This document shows, one piece after another, positions 6,658 through 14,042 of a stretch of DNA of 17,289 nucleotides (its first letter is position 1; each line of letters opens with the position of its first letter). The position numbers were made by a program, and so were the translations under genes. Source of the DNA: Ignavibacteriales bacterium (lineage in GTDB: Bacteria > Bacteroidota > Ignavibacteria > Ignavibacteriales > Melioribacteraceae); the NCBI GenBank assembly GCA_016929735.1, contig JAFGID010000344.1, positions 1-17,289 of the forward strand, in the 5' to 3' direction. Below the pieces are notes generated by a model, which was not told the DNA's origin, did no database searches, and saw nothing but the letters and a program-made list of their open reading frames with translations.

Positions 6658-7941
6658 TTATTTCCAGCCAACAATTGTTCCATTTTCATTTCTAAGTTTG
6701 TGACTTGTTGGCTCAAATAAATAATTACGAGGATCATCGAGAATCGAATTAGAAATGCATTTAATTAAATTACTTGAATCATTACAAAGCTCAGGATATG
6801 TTTTTCCTGATATGGAAATGGGCTTCCCACTAAGATACGACCAAATATGAATTTTACAATCATCAAATCCCCAAAGCATTAAGAATTCTGGTAACCTTTT
6901 TTTTCTTTTTAACCCTTCTTTTAGCGAAGGATCTGAATGCTCAAATTTTGACCATATATTTAAAATGTTATTCTCATAACTATTAAATAAGTTATTTTCT
7001 AATAATTTTGTATACAATCGTGATTTATCTATAAAATATGCCTTGATTCTAAATAAATCATGAATAGCGTACAATGCTGAAAGATATTGTTCAGCATACG
7101 CATCTATCCACTCTGGCTCTAACAAAAAAAATCTAATCACATTTAAGCTATTAAACTTTCCATCGAATTCTCCCAAGGTTTTTAACAGGCTCATTTTTTT
7201 ATTATAAAATTCTTTATATTCATTATGATTCATATTAAATAAATCAATCTCATTCTTTTTCTGATCAGTGATATTAGAATTTAAATCATGTTTTAATGAT
7301 ACTAAACAAGTATTGATAAGATAAAATGATAATGCTGGATCAATCCACATGCTTGGACTCCAACTTGTAATAGCCACAATAGATTTTACGGAATTATCAT
7401 ATAATTCCAAAATATATTTATCATCTGCATAAAATTCGGGTGCTTTTGATTGACTAATCGTTTGAATAGAATAATCTAATGGTGAAAGTATCAGTTTATC
7501 TTTTTTTAAGTTCTCAATATATAATTCCTTTTCATACCCCCCTCCTTTAGTAACATCTTCAAGCTGATAAAGCAAGTTGAAAATTTGAGGTTGACTCAAT
7601 ATAAATACTTTTTTTGTTCTATGTCTTCTATTAACAATTTTATAGAATATACCTAATATGCCACCTGCTAAAGAATATACTAAAAATTTGCTCCACCCAG
7701 GAAGTGTTAACCAAACTTCTTTACAAATTTTGAGGAATGCATCACCTAAAGTTGTTGCTTCTTTAAATTCGTAATCAAGTAATTCTTGGGTCAAGTTTCC
7801 CAATGCACCGAGAAATAAACCTATAAAGAAATATTTAATATATTTAGATTTTTTATGAAATAGTATTTCGTAAATTGATGAAAAATAAAGATTAAAATTA
7901 TCAACGATTTTTTCTTTGAGATATCTAGTAATTATAAACAT
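6658..7941 (-). CDS. Membrane-anchored protein of unknown function, last gene of the Liv operon
   Basis: I do not recognise a family for this 427-residue protein. It has two hydrophobic segments near the N-terminus (about 36-51 and 84-103), each flanked by basic residues (HKKSKYIK and NRRHRTKK). These should form a hairpin anchor in the inner membrane and leave residues 104-427 in the cytoplasm. The soluble part mixes helices rich in Leu, Lys and Tyr. Conspicuous features include VKSIVAITSWSPSMWIDPA (about 184-202) and a Trp-rich stretch near 355-370. No nucleotide-binding, zinc or protease motif is evident. It starts 13 bases after the LivF-like gene stops and is therefore part of the transporter operon, although a standard Liv operon has no such gene. 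It could regulate the transporter or process its substrate. The start is the first Met after an in-operon spacer; base composition is as AT-rich as its neighbours. Confidence 0.7.
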   Translation of the reverse strand: MFIITRYLKEKIVDNFNLYFSSIYEILFHKKSKYIKYFFIGLFLGALGNLTQELLDYEFKEATTLGDAFLKICKEVWLTLPGWSKFLVYSLAGGILGIFYKIVNRRHRTKKVFILSQPQIFNLLYQLEDVTKGGGYEKELYIENLKKDKLILSPLDYSIQTISQSKAPEFYADDKYILELYDNSVKSIVAITSWSPSMWIDPALSFYLINTCLVSLKHDLNSNITDQKKNEIDLFNMNHNEYKEFYNKKMSLLKTLGEFDGKFNSLNVIRFFLLEPEWIDAYAEQYLSALYAIHDLFRIKAYFIDKSRLYTKLLENNLFNSYENNILNIWSKFEHSDPSLKEGLKRKKRLPEFLMLWGFDDCKIHIWSYLSGKPISISGKTYPELCNDSSNLIKCISNSILDDPRNYLFEPTSHKLRNENGTIVGWK

Positions 7942-7954
7942 CTAATTAGTCCAT

Positions 7955-8656
7955 TCATAATTTCTTTATTAAAGTATATGGGAATTTGATTTCATCTGAA
8001 TAACTGCTATAATTATATACATCAGTAATTTCATAAATTTCATCAGAAATACTTGACAATATTTCTTGGTCTTGTTCAACTATTAAAACAGCCTTCCCTT
8101 CATTTTTCCAATTTTCAAGTATTTGTACAATTTGAGTTCTTTTCTCGGTATCTAAACTGTCAGTAGGTTCATCAAGAATTAAAATTGGAGGATCATAGTT
8201 CATTAAACAAGCAATTGCTAAAAGAAGTGATTGTCCACCGCTTAATATGCTTGCAGACTGATTTAAATGAATTTTTAGCTCCTTAAAATACGAAGACAAT
8301 AATATACTATCTTGATTATATTTAGAATTAGTAGATTTCCTAAAATATTGAGCTATATCTAAATTTTCTTTGACAGTTAAGTTTTTAAAGATTCTTTCTC
8401 TTTGAGGTAAATATCCGACATATCCTAAGTTTGATATTTCATTATAATTCCAATTAGAAATATCTTTTTCAAATAGAACCACCTTTCCCATACGATATGG
8501 TATAATGCCTAAAATACCTTTAAGCAAAGTACTTTTACCACAACCATTCATTCCTTTTATGCCGACTACTTTATTTTTAAAGATTGTTAGGTTGACATTG
8601 CCCAATATAGGTAAGTTTTTTGAGTATCCAACAAAAAAATTTGATATTTCTATCAT
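7955..8656 (-). CDS. livF: Liv-type ABC transporter ATPase, LivF-like
   Basis: This is one of the two cytoplasmic ATPases of a branched-chain or polar amino acid type ABC transporter. Its 233 residues carry Walker A GMNGCGKST (35-43, Lys41), a Q-loop at Gln85 (YLPQRERIF, close to the LivF PQ-R--F pattern), the signature LSGGQ (138-142) and Walker B LILDEP with catalytic Glu163. The H-loop position reads VEQD with Gln in place of His; LivF proteins characteristically have VEQN here, which separates this gene from the LivG-like one. Ten bases separate it from the upstream LivG-like gene. The C-terminal tail (after about 205) is short and Tyr/Ser-rich. Substrate cannot be told from the ATPase. 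Confidence 0.85.
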   Translation of the reverse strand: MIEISNFFVGYSKNLPILGNVNLTIFKNKVVGIKGMNGCGKSTLLKGILGIIPYRMGKVVLFEKDISNWNYNEISNLGYVGYLPQRERIFKNLTVKENLDIAQYFRKSTNSKYNQDSILLSSYFKELKIHLNQSASILSGGQSLLLAIACLMNYDPPILILDEPTDSLDTEKRTQIVQILENWKNEGKAVLIVEQDQEILSSISDEIYEITDVYNYSSYSDEIKFPYTLIKKL

Positions 8657-8666
8657 TTAAAATGTT

Positions 8667-9452
8667 TTACTCCAAAACTATTTTTCCATTAATTAAGTGC
8701 CAAAAATTATTAGCAAAATTATTTAAATTTTCGCTTCTGTGTTCTACCAGAATTATAGAGCGATTCTCATCTATTTCATTTATATAAGAAATAAATTTTC
8801 TTTTTAATTGTTGTAGGACATTTAAATGGATGTTAGCAAAAGGTTCATCTAAGAATAATATATTAGCTCGAGAATATAACATTTGCAAATTTGTTAGTAT
8901 CCTTCTTTCACCATACGATAAGTTACCCACATTTTCATAGTGATTTTTAAAACCAAATTCCGATAATAATTCAATTGCCTCCTGAATATCAAACTTTGCC
9001 CTGTTATTACTATAAAGCAATCTCTTTATAAAATTAATCGGATTAAAAAAATTTAAGAAACTTTCTATTTTAGGTAATCTTCTTACAATAATAATTGCCT
9101 CTAACAATGTCAATTCATCTGCTAGTGCGGGCACTTGGTAAATACGTCTTATACCATTTCCAATATTAGCAATTTTGACTGGAGAATACCTCTCCTGAAA
9201 AGTGTCTTTAGCTAAATACTCTTCCTTATTATTATTACCCTCATTATAATATATTATTTTCCCGCTAGTAGGACATAAAAATCCACTTAGAATATTTAAG
9301 AGAGTTGTTTTTCCCGATCCATTTGGGCCATAAATGCCGTAAATCTTACCACATTCGACTAATAATGGTGGGCGATTATTTGGAATAGAAAAAAGCATTT
9401 TTTCTGAATATGCGAAAGAAAATCCAGGCTCTATCTTTATAAAAACTTTCAT
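8667..9452 (-). CDS. livG: Liv-type ABC transporter ATPase, LivG-like
   Basis: This is the second ATPase of the transporter. In its 261 residues Walker A is GPNGSGKTT (42-50, Lys48), the Q-loop is YQVPAL (Gln106), the signature is the LivG-type LSYGERR (178-184), and Walker B is ILFLDEP (198-204) with catalytic Glu203. The H-loop is canonical (VEHR, His238). An insert at about 125-155 between the Q-loop and the signature matches the longer helical domain of LivG proteins. The N-terminus is less typical: the usual opening strand is replaced by an FIKIEPGFSFAYSE segment and the first 35 residues align poorly with the family. It lies 29 bases downstream of the LivM-like gene. With the LivF-like protein it should form the heterodimer that powers transport. 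Confidence 0.85.
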   Translation of the reverse strand: MKVFIKIEPGFSFAYSEKMLFSIPNNRPPLLVECGKIYGIYGPNGSGKTTLLNILSGFLCPTSGKIIYYNEGNNNKEEYLAKDTFQERYSPVKIANIGNGIRRIYQVPALADELTLLEAIIIVRRLPKIESFLNFFNPINFIKRLLYSNNRAKFDIQEAIELLSEFGFKNHYENVGNLSYGERRILTNLQMLYSRANILFLDEPFANIHLNVLQQLKRKFISYINEIDENRSIILVEHRSENLNNFANNFWHLINGKIVLE

Positions 9453-9481
9453 AATTTTAAAGCTATAGCTAACTTGAAAAG

Positions 9482-10342
9482 TTATATAGAACGTTTACCC
9501 ATTATCCCTTTAGGCATAAAATTTATTGAAAATATTAATAGGATACCAAAGAATATCGATACTAATCTAGGGGCATAGATTCCAAATGGGCCTCTAAATA
9601 GACTTTCCAAAACAAAAATTGTGATCACGTACAAAATTGTTGCTATTATAGTCCCTCTAATAGAATCAACTCCCCCAAGTATAGCAAGTGCAAACAACAT
9701 AATTGCTTCGTTTATATTAAATCTTTGAGGATCTGTTCCATTTGAGTAAAATGCAAATAATGAACCTGACATTCCTGCCAACATCCCTCCCAAAATAAAC
9801 ATTTTTATTCTCAAATTATAAACATTTATACCAAAAGAGAGTGCGGATGATTCTGCAACCCTTGCTAATATACTAATATTCTTCAAAGGATGTTTTTTCA
9901 TACTGTATGAATATAAAGCAGCTATTAAGAAAATGAGCAATGTAAAATACATTAAGGATGAATCTGAAGATAGTCCTAAGGGTCTAGAAATATTAGAAAA
10001 TCCACTCGGTCCAGCTATATATTCAGCTCCGACCCTAACAATTTCGCTTAGTGTAATTGAAATAAAGATAAAAAAGTCTCCCCTAATTCGTAGTGTACTT
10101 ATTGCAGGTATCAAAGAGAGAATCCCAGAAAAAAAAATACTAATTACAAACGCTAAATAAACAAAAATACCACTAATCCCCAATATAACAGTCATAATTC
10201 CAGTGATCAAAGCTCCAAATGCAAATAGTGCTAAATGACCAACTGCCCAATAGCCAGTTTTACCCATCACTATGTTATTTAAAGATAGGATAAAGATAGC
10301 ATAAATCCCTGATTTTGTTAGTAAGCTAATTATTAATTCCAT
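9482..10342 (-). CDS. livM: Liv-type ABC transporter permease, LivM-like
   Basis: This is an integral inner membrane permease of 286 residues with about eight or nine hydrophobic helices. LivM hallmarks are visible: a GYWAVGHLALFAFGA segment near residues 31-45, a LRIRGDFFIFISITLSEIVR stretch (about 83-102, corresponding to the family's RLRGxYxAxxTLxxxEI motif), GGMLAGMSGSLFAFY (about 185-199) and AILGGVDSIRGT (about 220-231). The protein ends in a basic tail (KGIMGKRSI). It starts six bases after the LivH-like stop, so the two permeases are probably translationally coupled. The pair forms the transmembrane channel that receives substrate from the binding protein encoded further upstream. Confidence 0.85.
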   Translation of the reverse strand: MELIISLLTKSGIYAIFILSLNNIVMGKTGYWAVGHLALFAFGALITGIMTVILGISGIFVYLAFVISIFFSGILSLIPAISTLRIRGDFFIFISITLSEIVRVGAEYIAGPSGFSNISRPLGLSSDSSLMYFTLLIFLIAALYSYSMKKHPLKNISILARVAESSALSFGINVYNLRIKMFILGGMLAGMSGSLFAFYSNGTDPQRFNINEAIMLFALAILGGVDSIRGTIIATILYVITIFVLESLFRGPFGIYAPRLVSIFFGILLIFSINFMPKGIMGKRSI

Positions 10343-10348
10343 TTAGCC

Positions 10349-11197
10349 TCAAATAATTCGTAATTTTTCACCAAACAATCCTTCAGGTTTGACTAAAAGA
10401 ACAATTACTAAGATACATAATACAAGAGCTTCCGAAAGCAAAGCGGAGCCAAAAGCCTCCGCAAAAACAAGTAATATACCAAATAATACTCCAATTATAA
10501 TTATTCCCCATAAACTTTTTAATCCACCAACCAAACATGCTGAGAAAGAAAATATCATATATTTAAAACCAGTAGTTGGTGTGATCCCTGAGCCAATTGC
10601 TATTGAAATACCAGCTATTCCTGCAAATAAACCACTAATAGCAAAAATTGAGCTCTGCAATCTTTTTACAGGCACATTAAAAAAAATTGCCCTCTCACGA
10701 TTTGATACGATAGCTCTGATTGCCTTTCCCAGTTTATAATTTTTCAACCAATTATTTAATAAAAAGATAGATACTACAAGTATAGGTAATAAAATAAGTT
10801 CACGAGGATATAAACCAATACCTGTTATTGCATCTTCTGAAATTGAAGATACTTTTAAAGCACTGCTAAAAATTAAAGCAAGAATAGATTGAAGGATAAT
10901 TGAAAGTCCAAAAGATGTCATCATAACAGGGGTAGTCCCCTTTTTTAACAAAGGTGAATATAGAAATCTCTCTATTAAGATTGTGAATAAGATACAAATG
11001 AGTATCGAGATAGTGATACTAAAGTAAATATTAAAATATTCATTTAGAATAATAAATAAATAACTGCTCAAGGTTATCCGATCGGTATGAGCAAAATCTA
11101 CAATTTTCATAATATTGTAAATTAATCCAAAACCAAGAGATATAAGAGCAATTAATATTCCGTAGAAAAATCCAAATTTTAATAAATCAAAGATCAT
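10349..11197 (-). CDS. livH: Liv-type ABC transporter permease, LivH-like
   Basis: This is the partner permease, 282 residues with about eight membrane-spanning segments. The N-terminal family motif is present as SLGFGLIYNIMKIVDFAHTD (21-40). The usual FAHG reads FAHT, a small deviation. The cytoplasmic loop that contacts the ATPase is recognisable at GKAIRAIVSNRERAIFFNV (about 157-175), followed by an ISGLFAGIAG helix and an LVGGLKSLWGIIIIG segment equivalent to the family's GG-GS--G motif. The C-terminus ends LLVKPEGLFGEKLRI, typical of LivH (RPxGLFG). It starts seven bases after the binding-protein gene ends. Assignment to the Liv (HAAT) permease class is secure; the transported compound is not determined by it. 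Confidence 0.87.
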   Translation of the reverse strand: MIFDLLKFGFFYGILIALISLGFGLIYNIMKIVDFAHTDRITLSSYLFIILNEYFNIYFSITISILICILFTILIERFLYSPLLKKGTTPVMMTSFGLSIILQSILALIFSSALKVSSISEDAITGIGLYPRELILLPILVVSIFLLNNWLKNYKLGKAIRAIVSNRERAIFFNVPVKRLQSSIFAISGLFAGIAGISIAIGSGITPTTGFKYMIFSFSACLVGGLKSLWGIIIIGVLFGILLVFAEAFGSALLSEALVLCILVIVLLVKPEGLFGEKLRII

Positions 11198-11204
11198 AGG
11201 CTTA

Positions 11205-12347
11205 CTATTCTAAGAATGGTCTAGTTACATAATTATCCCCTATTTTTACAAACACAAGCCGATCATATACTCCTGGTATAAATTCTCCATTTTCATCGAA
11301 AGATAATTTGCCACTTAATCCTTCCGTGCTATAATTTTTAATAATTTCCTTCGCTTTTGCTACCTCATTATCAGATAGAATGATTATATCATGCAGGACA
11401 TTTACTGCATCATAACCTTTAATTGAAAATATAGTTGGATCATTTCCAAATCTATTTTTATATGTCTTTTTAAATTCAATCAATTTTGGATTTTCTGGGG
11501 AAGTGGCAGGTACCACTAACATCACACCTTCTGCAGCATCCTTTGCGCTTTTGATCATATCTGTACCTGTAAAGTTTTCGGTTGCGAAATATTTAGACAT
11601 TAGATTTTGTCTCGCAGCTTCTTTTAAGAACCTTCCACCATCATCTGGATAAATGAATAAGAAAATGCCATCAGCGCCAGAACTTTTTAGCTGAGTAACG
11701 ACAGCAGAAAAGGATGGTTGGTTTCTAGAAATATCACGTTGTTCAATTAACTCTATATTATATTTACTGCAATTTTTTATAGCAGCGTTTAGAAGTCCTT
11801 CGCCCCAATCATCATTCGCATAAAGAATAGCAATTTTTTTAATTTTGAGATCATTGGCCCATTGTAATAGAAACTCTGTAGCTGCAGCATCATTTGGCAT
11901 TATTCTATAAAAATTACCTTGTCCTTTTTCTATTAAATCGGGTTTTGTGTCGACCCCTGATAAAATAAAAATATTTGACTGAATTGCATAGCTTAGACAG
12001 TGCTCTGCTTGATCAGAACCAAATATTTCTGCTATGAATTTTATGCCATTCCTTACTGCTTCTTTTAACCTATCCAATGCTACATCCTTTTTATGTGATG
12101 TATTAAAAAATAATATTTCTAGTATTGGTTCATTTACTTTCTTATTTAAATTAATTTCCTCCATTGCTAAAGTTTGTCCGTTTCGCATCATTTCTCCATA
12201 GGCAGCTACTTGACCATCTAATGGTAACAATGAAGCCATTCTTATTTTATCAGTCTTTCCTTTTTTGGATAAGAATAAAAAAGATCCAACGACAACGATT
12301 GCAACAATTATAATTATCCAAAAAACAATGTTTTTGTTAAGTTTCAT
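11205..12347 (-). CDS. livK: Liv-type periplasmic substrate-binding protein, membrane-anchored
   Basis: This is a type I periplasmic binding protein (Peripla_BP_6 class, 380 residues) of the Liv/HAAT transporter. After an uncleaved-looking hydrophobic N-terminus (residues 8-27, flanked by Lys on both sides) comes the mature fold, opening IRMASLLPLDGQVAAYGEMMRNG, in line with the family's G-x-x-A--G---NG pattern. Further markers are AILYANDDWGEGLLNA (about 174-189), QPSFSAVVTQLKSSGADGIFLF (about 210-231) and DAAEGVMLVVPATSPE (about 270-285). There is no lipobox Cys, so it is probably anchored by its N-terminal helix and not released or lipidated. A strong Shine-Dalgarno supports the start. It lies 148 bases after the small acidic peptide gene, and a TATAAT-like box on the minus strand (12475-12470) in that gap could give the transporter operon its own promoter. 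Ligand is likely an amino acid or short peptide derivative. Confidence 0.87.
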   Translation of the reverse strand: MKLNKNIVFWIIIIVAIVVVGSFLFLSKKGKTDKIRMASLLPLDGQVAAYGEMMRNGQTLAMEEINLNKKVNEPILEILFFNTSHKKDVALDRLKEAVRNGIKFIAEIFGSDQAEHCLSYAIQSNIFILSGVDTKPDLIEKGQGNFYRIMPNDAAATEFLLQWANDLKIKKIAILYANDDWGEGLLNAAIKNCSKYNIELIEQRDISRNQPSFSAVVTQLKSSGADGIFLFIYPDDGGRFLKEAARQNLMSKYFATENFTGTDMIKSAKDAAEGVMLVVPATSPENPKLIEFKKTYKNRFGNDPTIFSIKGYDAVNVLHDIIILSDNEVAKAKEIIKNYSTEGLSGKLSFDENGEFIPGVYDRLVFVKIGDNYVTRPFLE

Positions 12348-12354
12348 GGTAGTG

Positions 12355-12361
12355 CCTCCTT
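12355..12361 (-). promoter_or_regulatory. Strong ribosome binding site of the binding-protein gene
   Basis: AAGGAGG on the minus strand ends seven bases before the ATG. It is the strongest such site in the ten-gene block; most neighbours have weak ones. This agrees with high translation of the binding protein relative to the permeases, as is usual in such operons. Confidence 0.75.
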
Positions 12362-12495
12362 CAATTTTAAATTATTTCTTTGCTTATAAAATTCGAATAA
12401 TAAATAAACACCTAATAAATTCCAAAATTATGGTATTAAAATTACATGATTAGAAAGTAATTAAAAAATATTATAACTAGTTTTAAGAATATTTT

Positions 12496-12747
12496 TTAAA
12501 AAACACCTATATTCATGCATAGATGTGGATAGACAGCATCTTTTAATAACTTATTATGTTTATTCAAATAGCTAAGAACGTCATGTAAGGTGTTTTCATC
12601 ATATTCGTTTAAATCTATTTTTTTATTAATTTCAGTTGTTAAAGAACTATAGAGTTCATCTTCAATTTCAGTAATTTTTTTATCATTAAAAATACTTTCC
12701 AATGCCATTAGGCATTCCTCCTGATTAAATGAGTTTTCCATTTTCAT
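12496..12747 (-). CDS. Small acidic protein, candidate precursor or scaffold peptide
   Basis: I do not recognise a family for this 83-residue protein. It starts 24 bases after the radical SAM methylthiotransferase stop and so belongs to that operon. The first 60 residues are acidic and helical in appearance (MALESIFNDKKITEIEDELY), without a transmembrane segment or signal peptide. The last 14, DAVYPHLCMNIGVF, are different in character: hydrophobic, with Tyr73, Pro74, His75, Cys77 and C-terminal Phe83. A leader-plus-core layout next to a radical SAM enzyme and a peptidase is what one expects of a RiPP precursor or of a scaffold peptide whose C-terminal residue is modified. No Gly-Gly site or known leader motif is visible. 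The second Met (residue 3) has the better Shine-Dalgarno spacing (GAGG at 12754-12751, nine bases), so the true protein may be 81 residues. It could instead be a regulatory or accessory subunit of the enzyme. Confidence 0.6.
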   Translation of the reverse strand: MKMENSFNQEECLMALESIFNDKKITEIEDELYSSLTTEINKKIDLNEYDENTLHDVLSYLNKHNKLLKDAVYPHLCMNIGVF

Positions 12748-12771
12748 CTTCCTCTCTCACTTTTTAAATTT

Positions 12772-13935
12772 TTAAAATTTAAAATTTGTATTTAAGGGAA
12801 TTTTTTCATCTGATTTATAAATGAAATCTATTAATTCCTTTTTTGTAGATATATTTTTTTTCCTGAAAAATAAATTAATTACATCGAACGAGATGATTTT
12901 TAATCTTTTTATCTTTATATCCTCGGATATTTTTCTCCTAAAATTATAAGATGATATTCCAGCATAATCATCATATTTAAAACAATCTATGTAATCAAAG
13001 TTAAATTTATAAATTAAAGATCTTGTTTTTTTAAAATCATCGTCTGTTTCGGTTGGAAAGCCAACCATTACATCTGTTGCCAATTCAACTTCTGGTAATA
13101 TATAGTGAAATTGCGTAAGATTTTCCTTAACTTCTTCTATATTATAATTACGGCCCATTCGTTTTAAAATTTTATTGGAACCTGATTGAATTGGAATTGA
13201 TAGTCTTCTGCCTATATTTGGAAAAGAAAAAATTTTTACATAAGTATCAAAATTTTTTATAAAGTATTTTGGGTGAATAGAACTCAAATAAAATGTAATG
13301 TTGGGATAAAAATCAGATAATTTTAAAATCAAATTAAAAATTGTTTCATTAATATCTAAACCATAACAACCTATATCCTCTCCAACTAAGCTAATTGAAT
13401 TAATTGATTTTTTATTTAACACTTCAACTTCTGAAATGATATTTCTTACTTTTCGAGATTTAAGTTTACCTGTAGCTTTTCTAATTGAACAATAGCTACA
13501 TTTTTCAGTACATCCTGTTGATATTCTCAAATAGTATGCATTTTCAGGGAGCTTGGTTATGTATTGAAATGTACTGAAAGGATAATATTGGTTAATATCA
13601 TTTTGATTATTAACGAGTTCATTAACAACTTTTAAACTAGTAGGATTAAAAGTTCTATCTACTAAACTATTATTGATCATTAGTGGACTTATAGCAGGGA
13701 GACATCCTCCAAGCCAAACTTTAGCACCTGATTTTTTTAATTTATGTACCTCTTCTAATGAGTTTAAAGTTTGATTTTGATGTAATGTAGCAAAACCACA
13801 AGACATAATTATTATTACATCTGCCTCTGCTAATTCGCTCATTTTCCAATCATTTGAAATTAAAAAATTTGCTATTTTGTTGCCATCTGATCTATTTGAA
13901 GGGCAGCCAAATTGTTTTAAGTAAAATTTATTCAT
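12772..13935 (-). CDS. MiaB/RimO-like radical SAM methylthiotransferase without a TRAM domain
   Basis: This 387-residue enzyme has the two-cluster layout of methylthiotransferases. The N-terminal UPF0004 domain carries the three Cys that bind the auxiliary iron-sulfur cluster: Cys11 (FGCPSNRSD), Cys46 (MSCGFAT) and Cys78 (GGCLP). The radical SAM domain has GCTEKCSYC (Cys142, Cys146, Cys149), followed by SLVGEDIGCYG and the DVMVGFPTETDDDF motif that binds SAM in this family. In MiaB (tRNA) and RimO (ribosomal protein S12 Asp) the C-terminus is a TRAM domain of about 65 residues that contacts the substrate. Here the sequence after the linker KIKRLKIISFDV is only about 45 residues, Lys-rich and not TRAM-like. 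The reaction expected is SAM-dependent insertion of sulfur or a methylthio group at an unactivated carbon. The substrate is probably neither tRNA nor S12; the small protein encoded next is the obvious candidate. Confidence 0.85.
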   Translation of the reverse strand: MNKFYLKQFGCPSNRSDGNKIANFLISNDWKMSELAEADVIIIMSCGFATLHQNQTLNSLEEVHKLKKSGAKVWLGGCLPAISPLMINNSLVDRTFNPTSLKVVNELVNNQNDINQYYPFSTFQYITKLPENAYYLRISTGCTEKCSYCSIRKATGKLKSRKVRNIISEVEVLNKKSINSISLVGEDIGCYGLDINETIFNLILKLSDFYPNITFYLSSIHPKYFIKNFDTYVKIFSFPNIGRRLSIPIQSGSNKILKRMGRNYNIEEVKENLTQFHYILPEVELATDVMVGFPTETDDDFKKTRSLIYKFNFDYIDCFKYDDYAGISSYNFRRKISEDIKIKRLKIISFDVINLFFRKKNISTKKELIDFIYKSDEKIPLNTNFKF

Positions 13936-14042
13936 ATAATTGCCAACTATTTTTAATTTAATAAATTTTTTATCTCAAACATTAAACATTTACAGGGATC
14001 TTCTAGATCTATAATACAAATGAGCAAAATTTTTAAATATCA

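Noticed and set aside
12470..12475. TATAAT-like box on the minus strand upstream of the binding-protein gene, considered as a separate promoter feature
   Set aside because: No acceptable -35 box lies at the right spacing, and such words are common by chance in DNA this AT-rich. It is mentioned only as a possibility under the gene.
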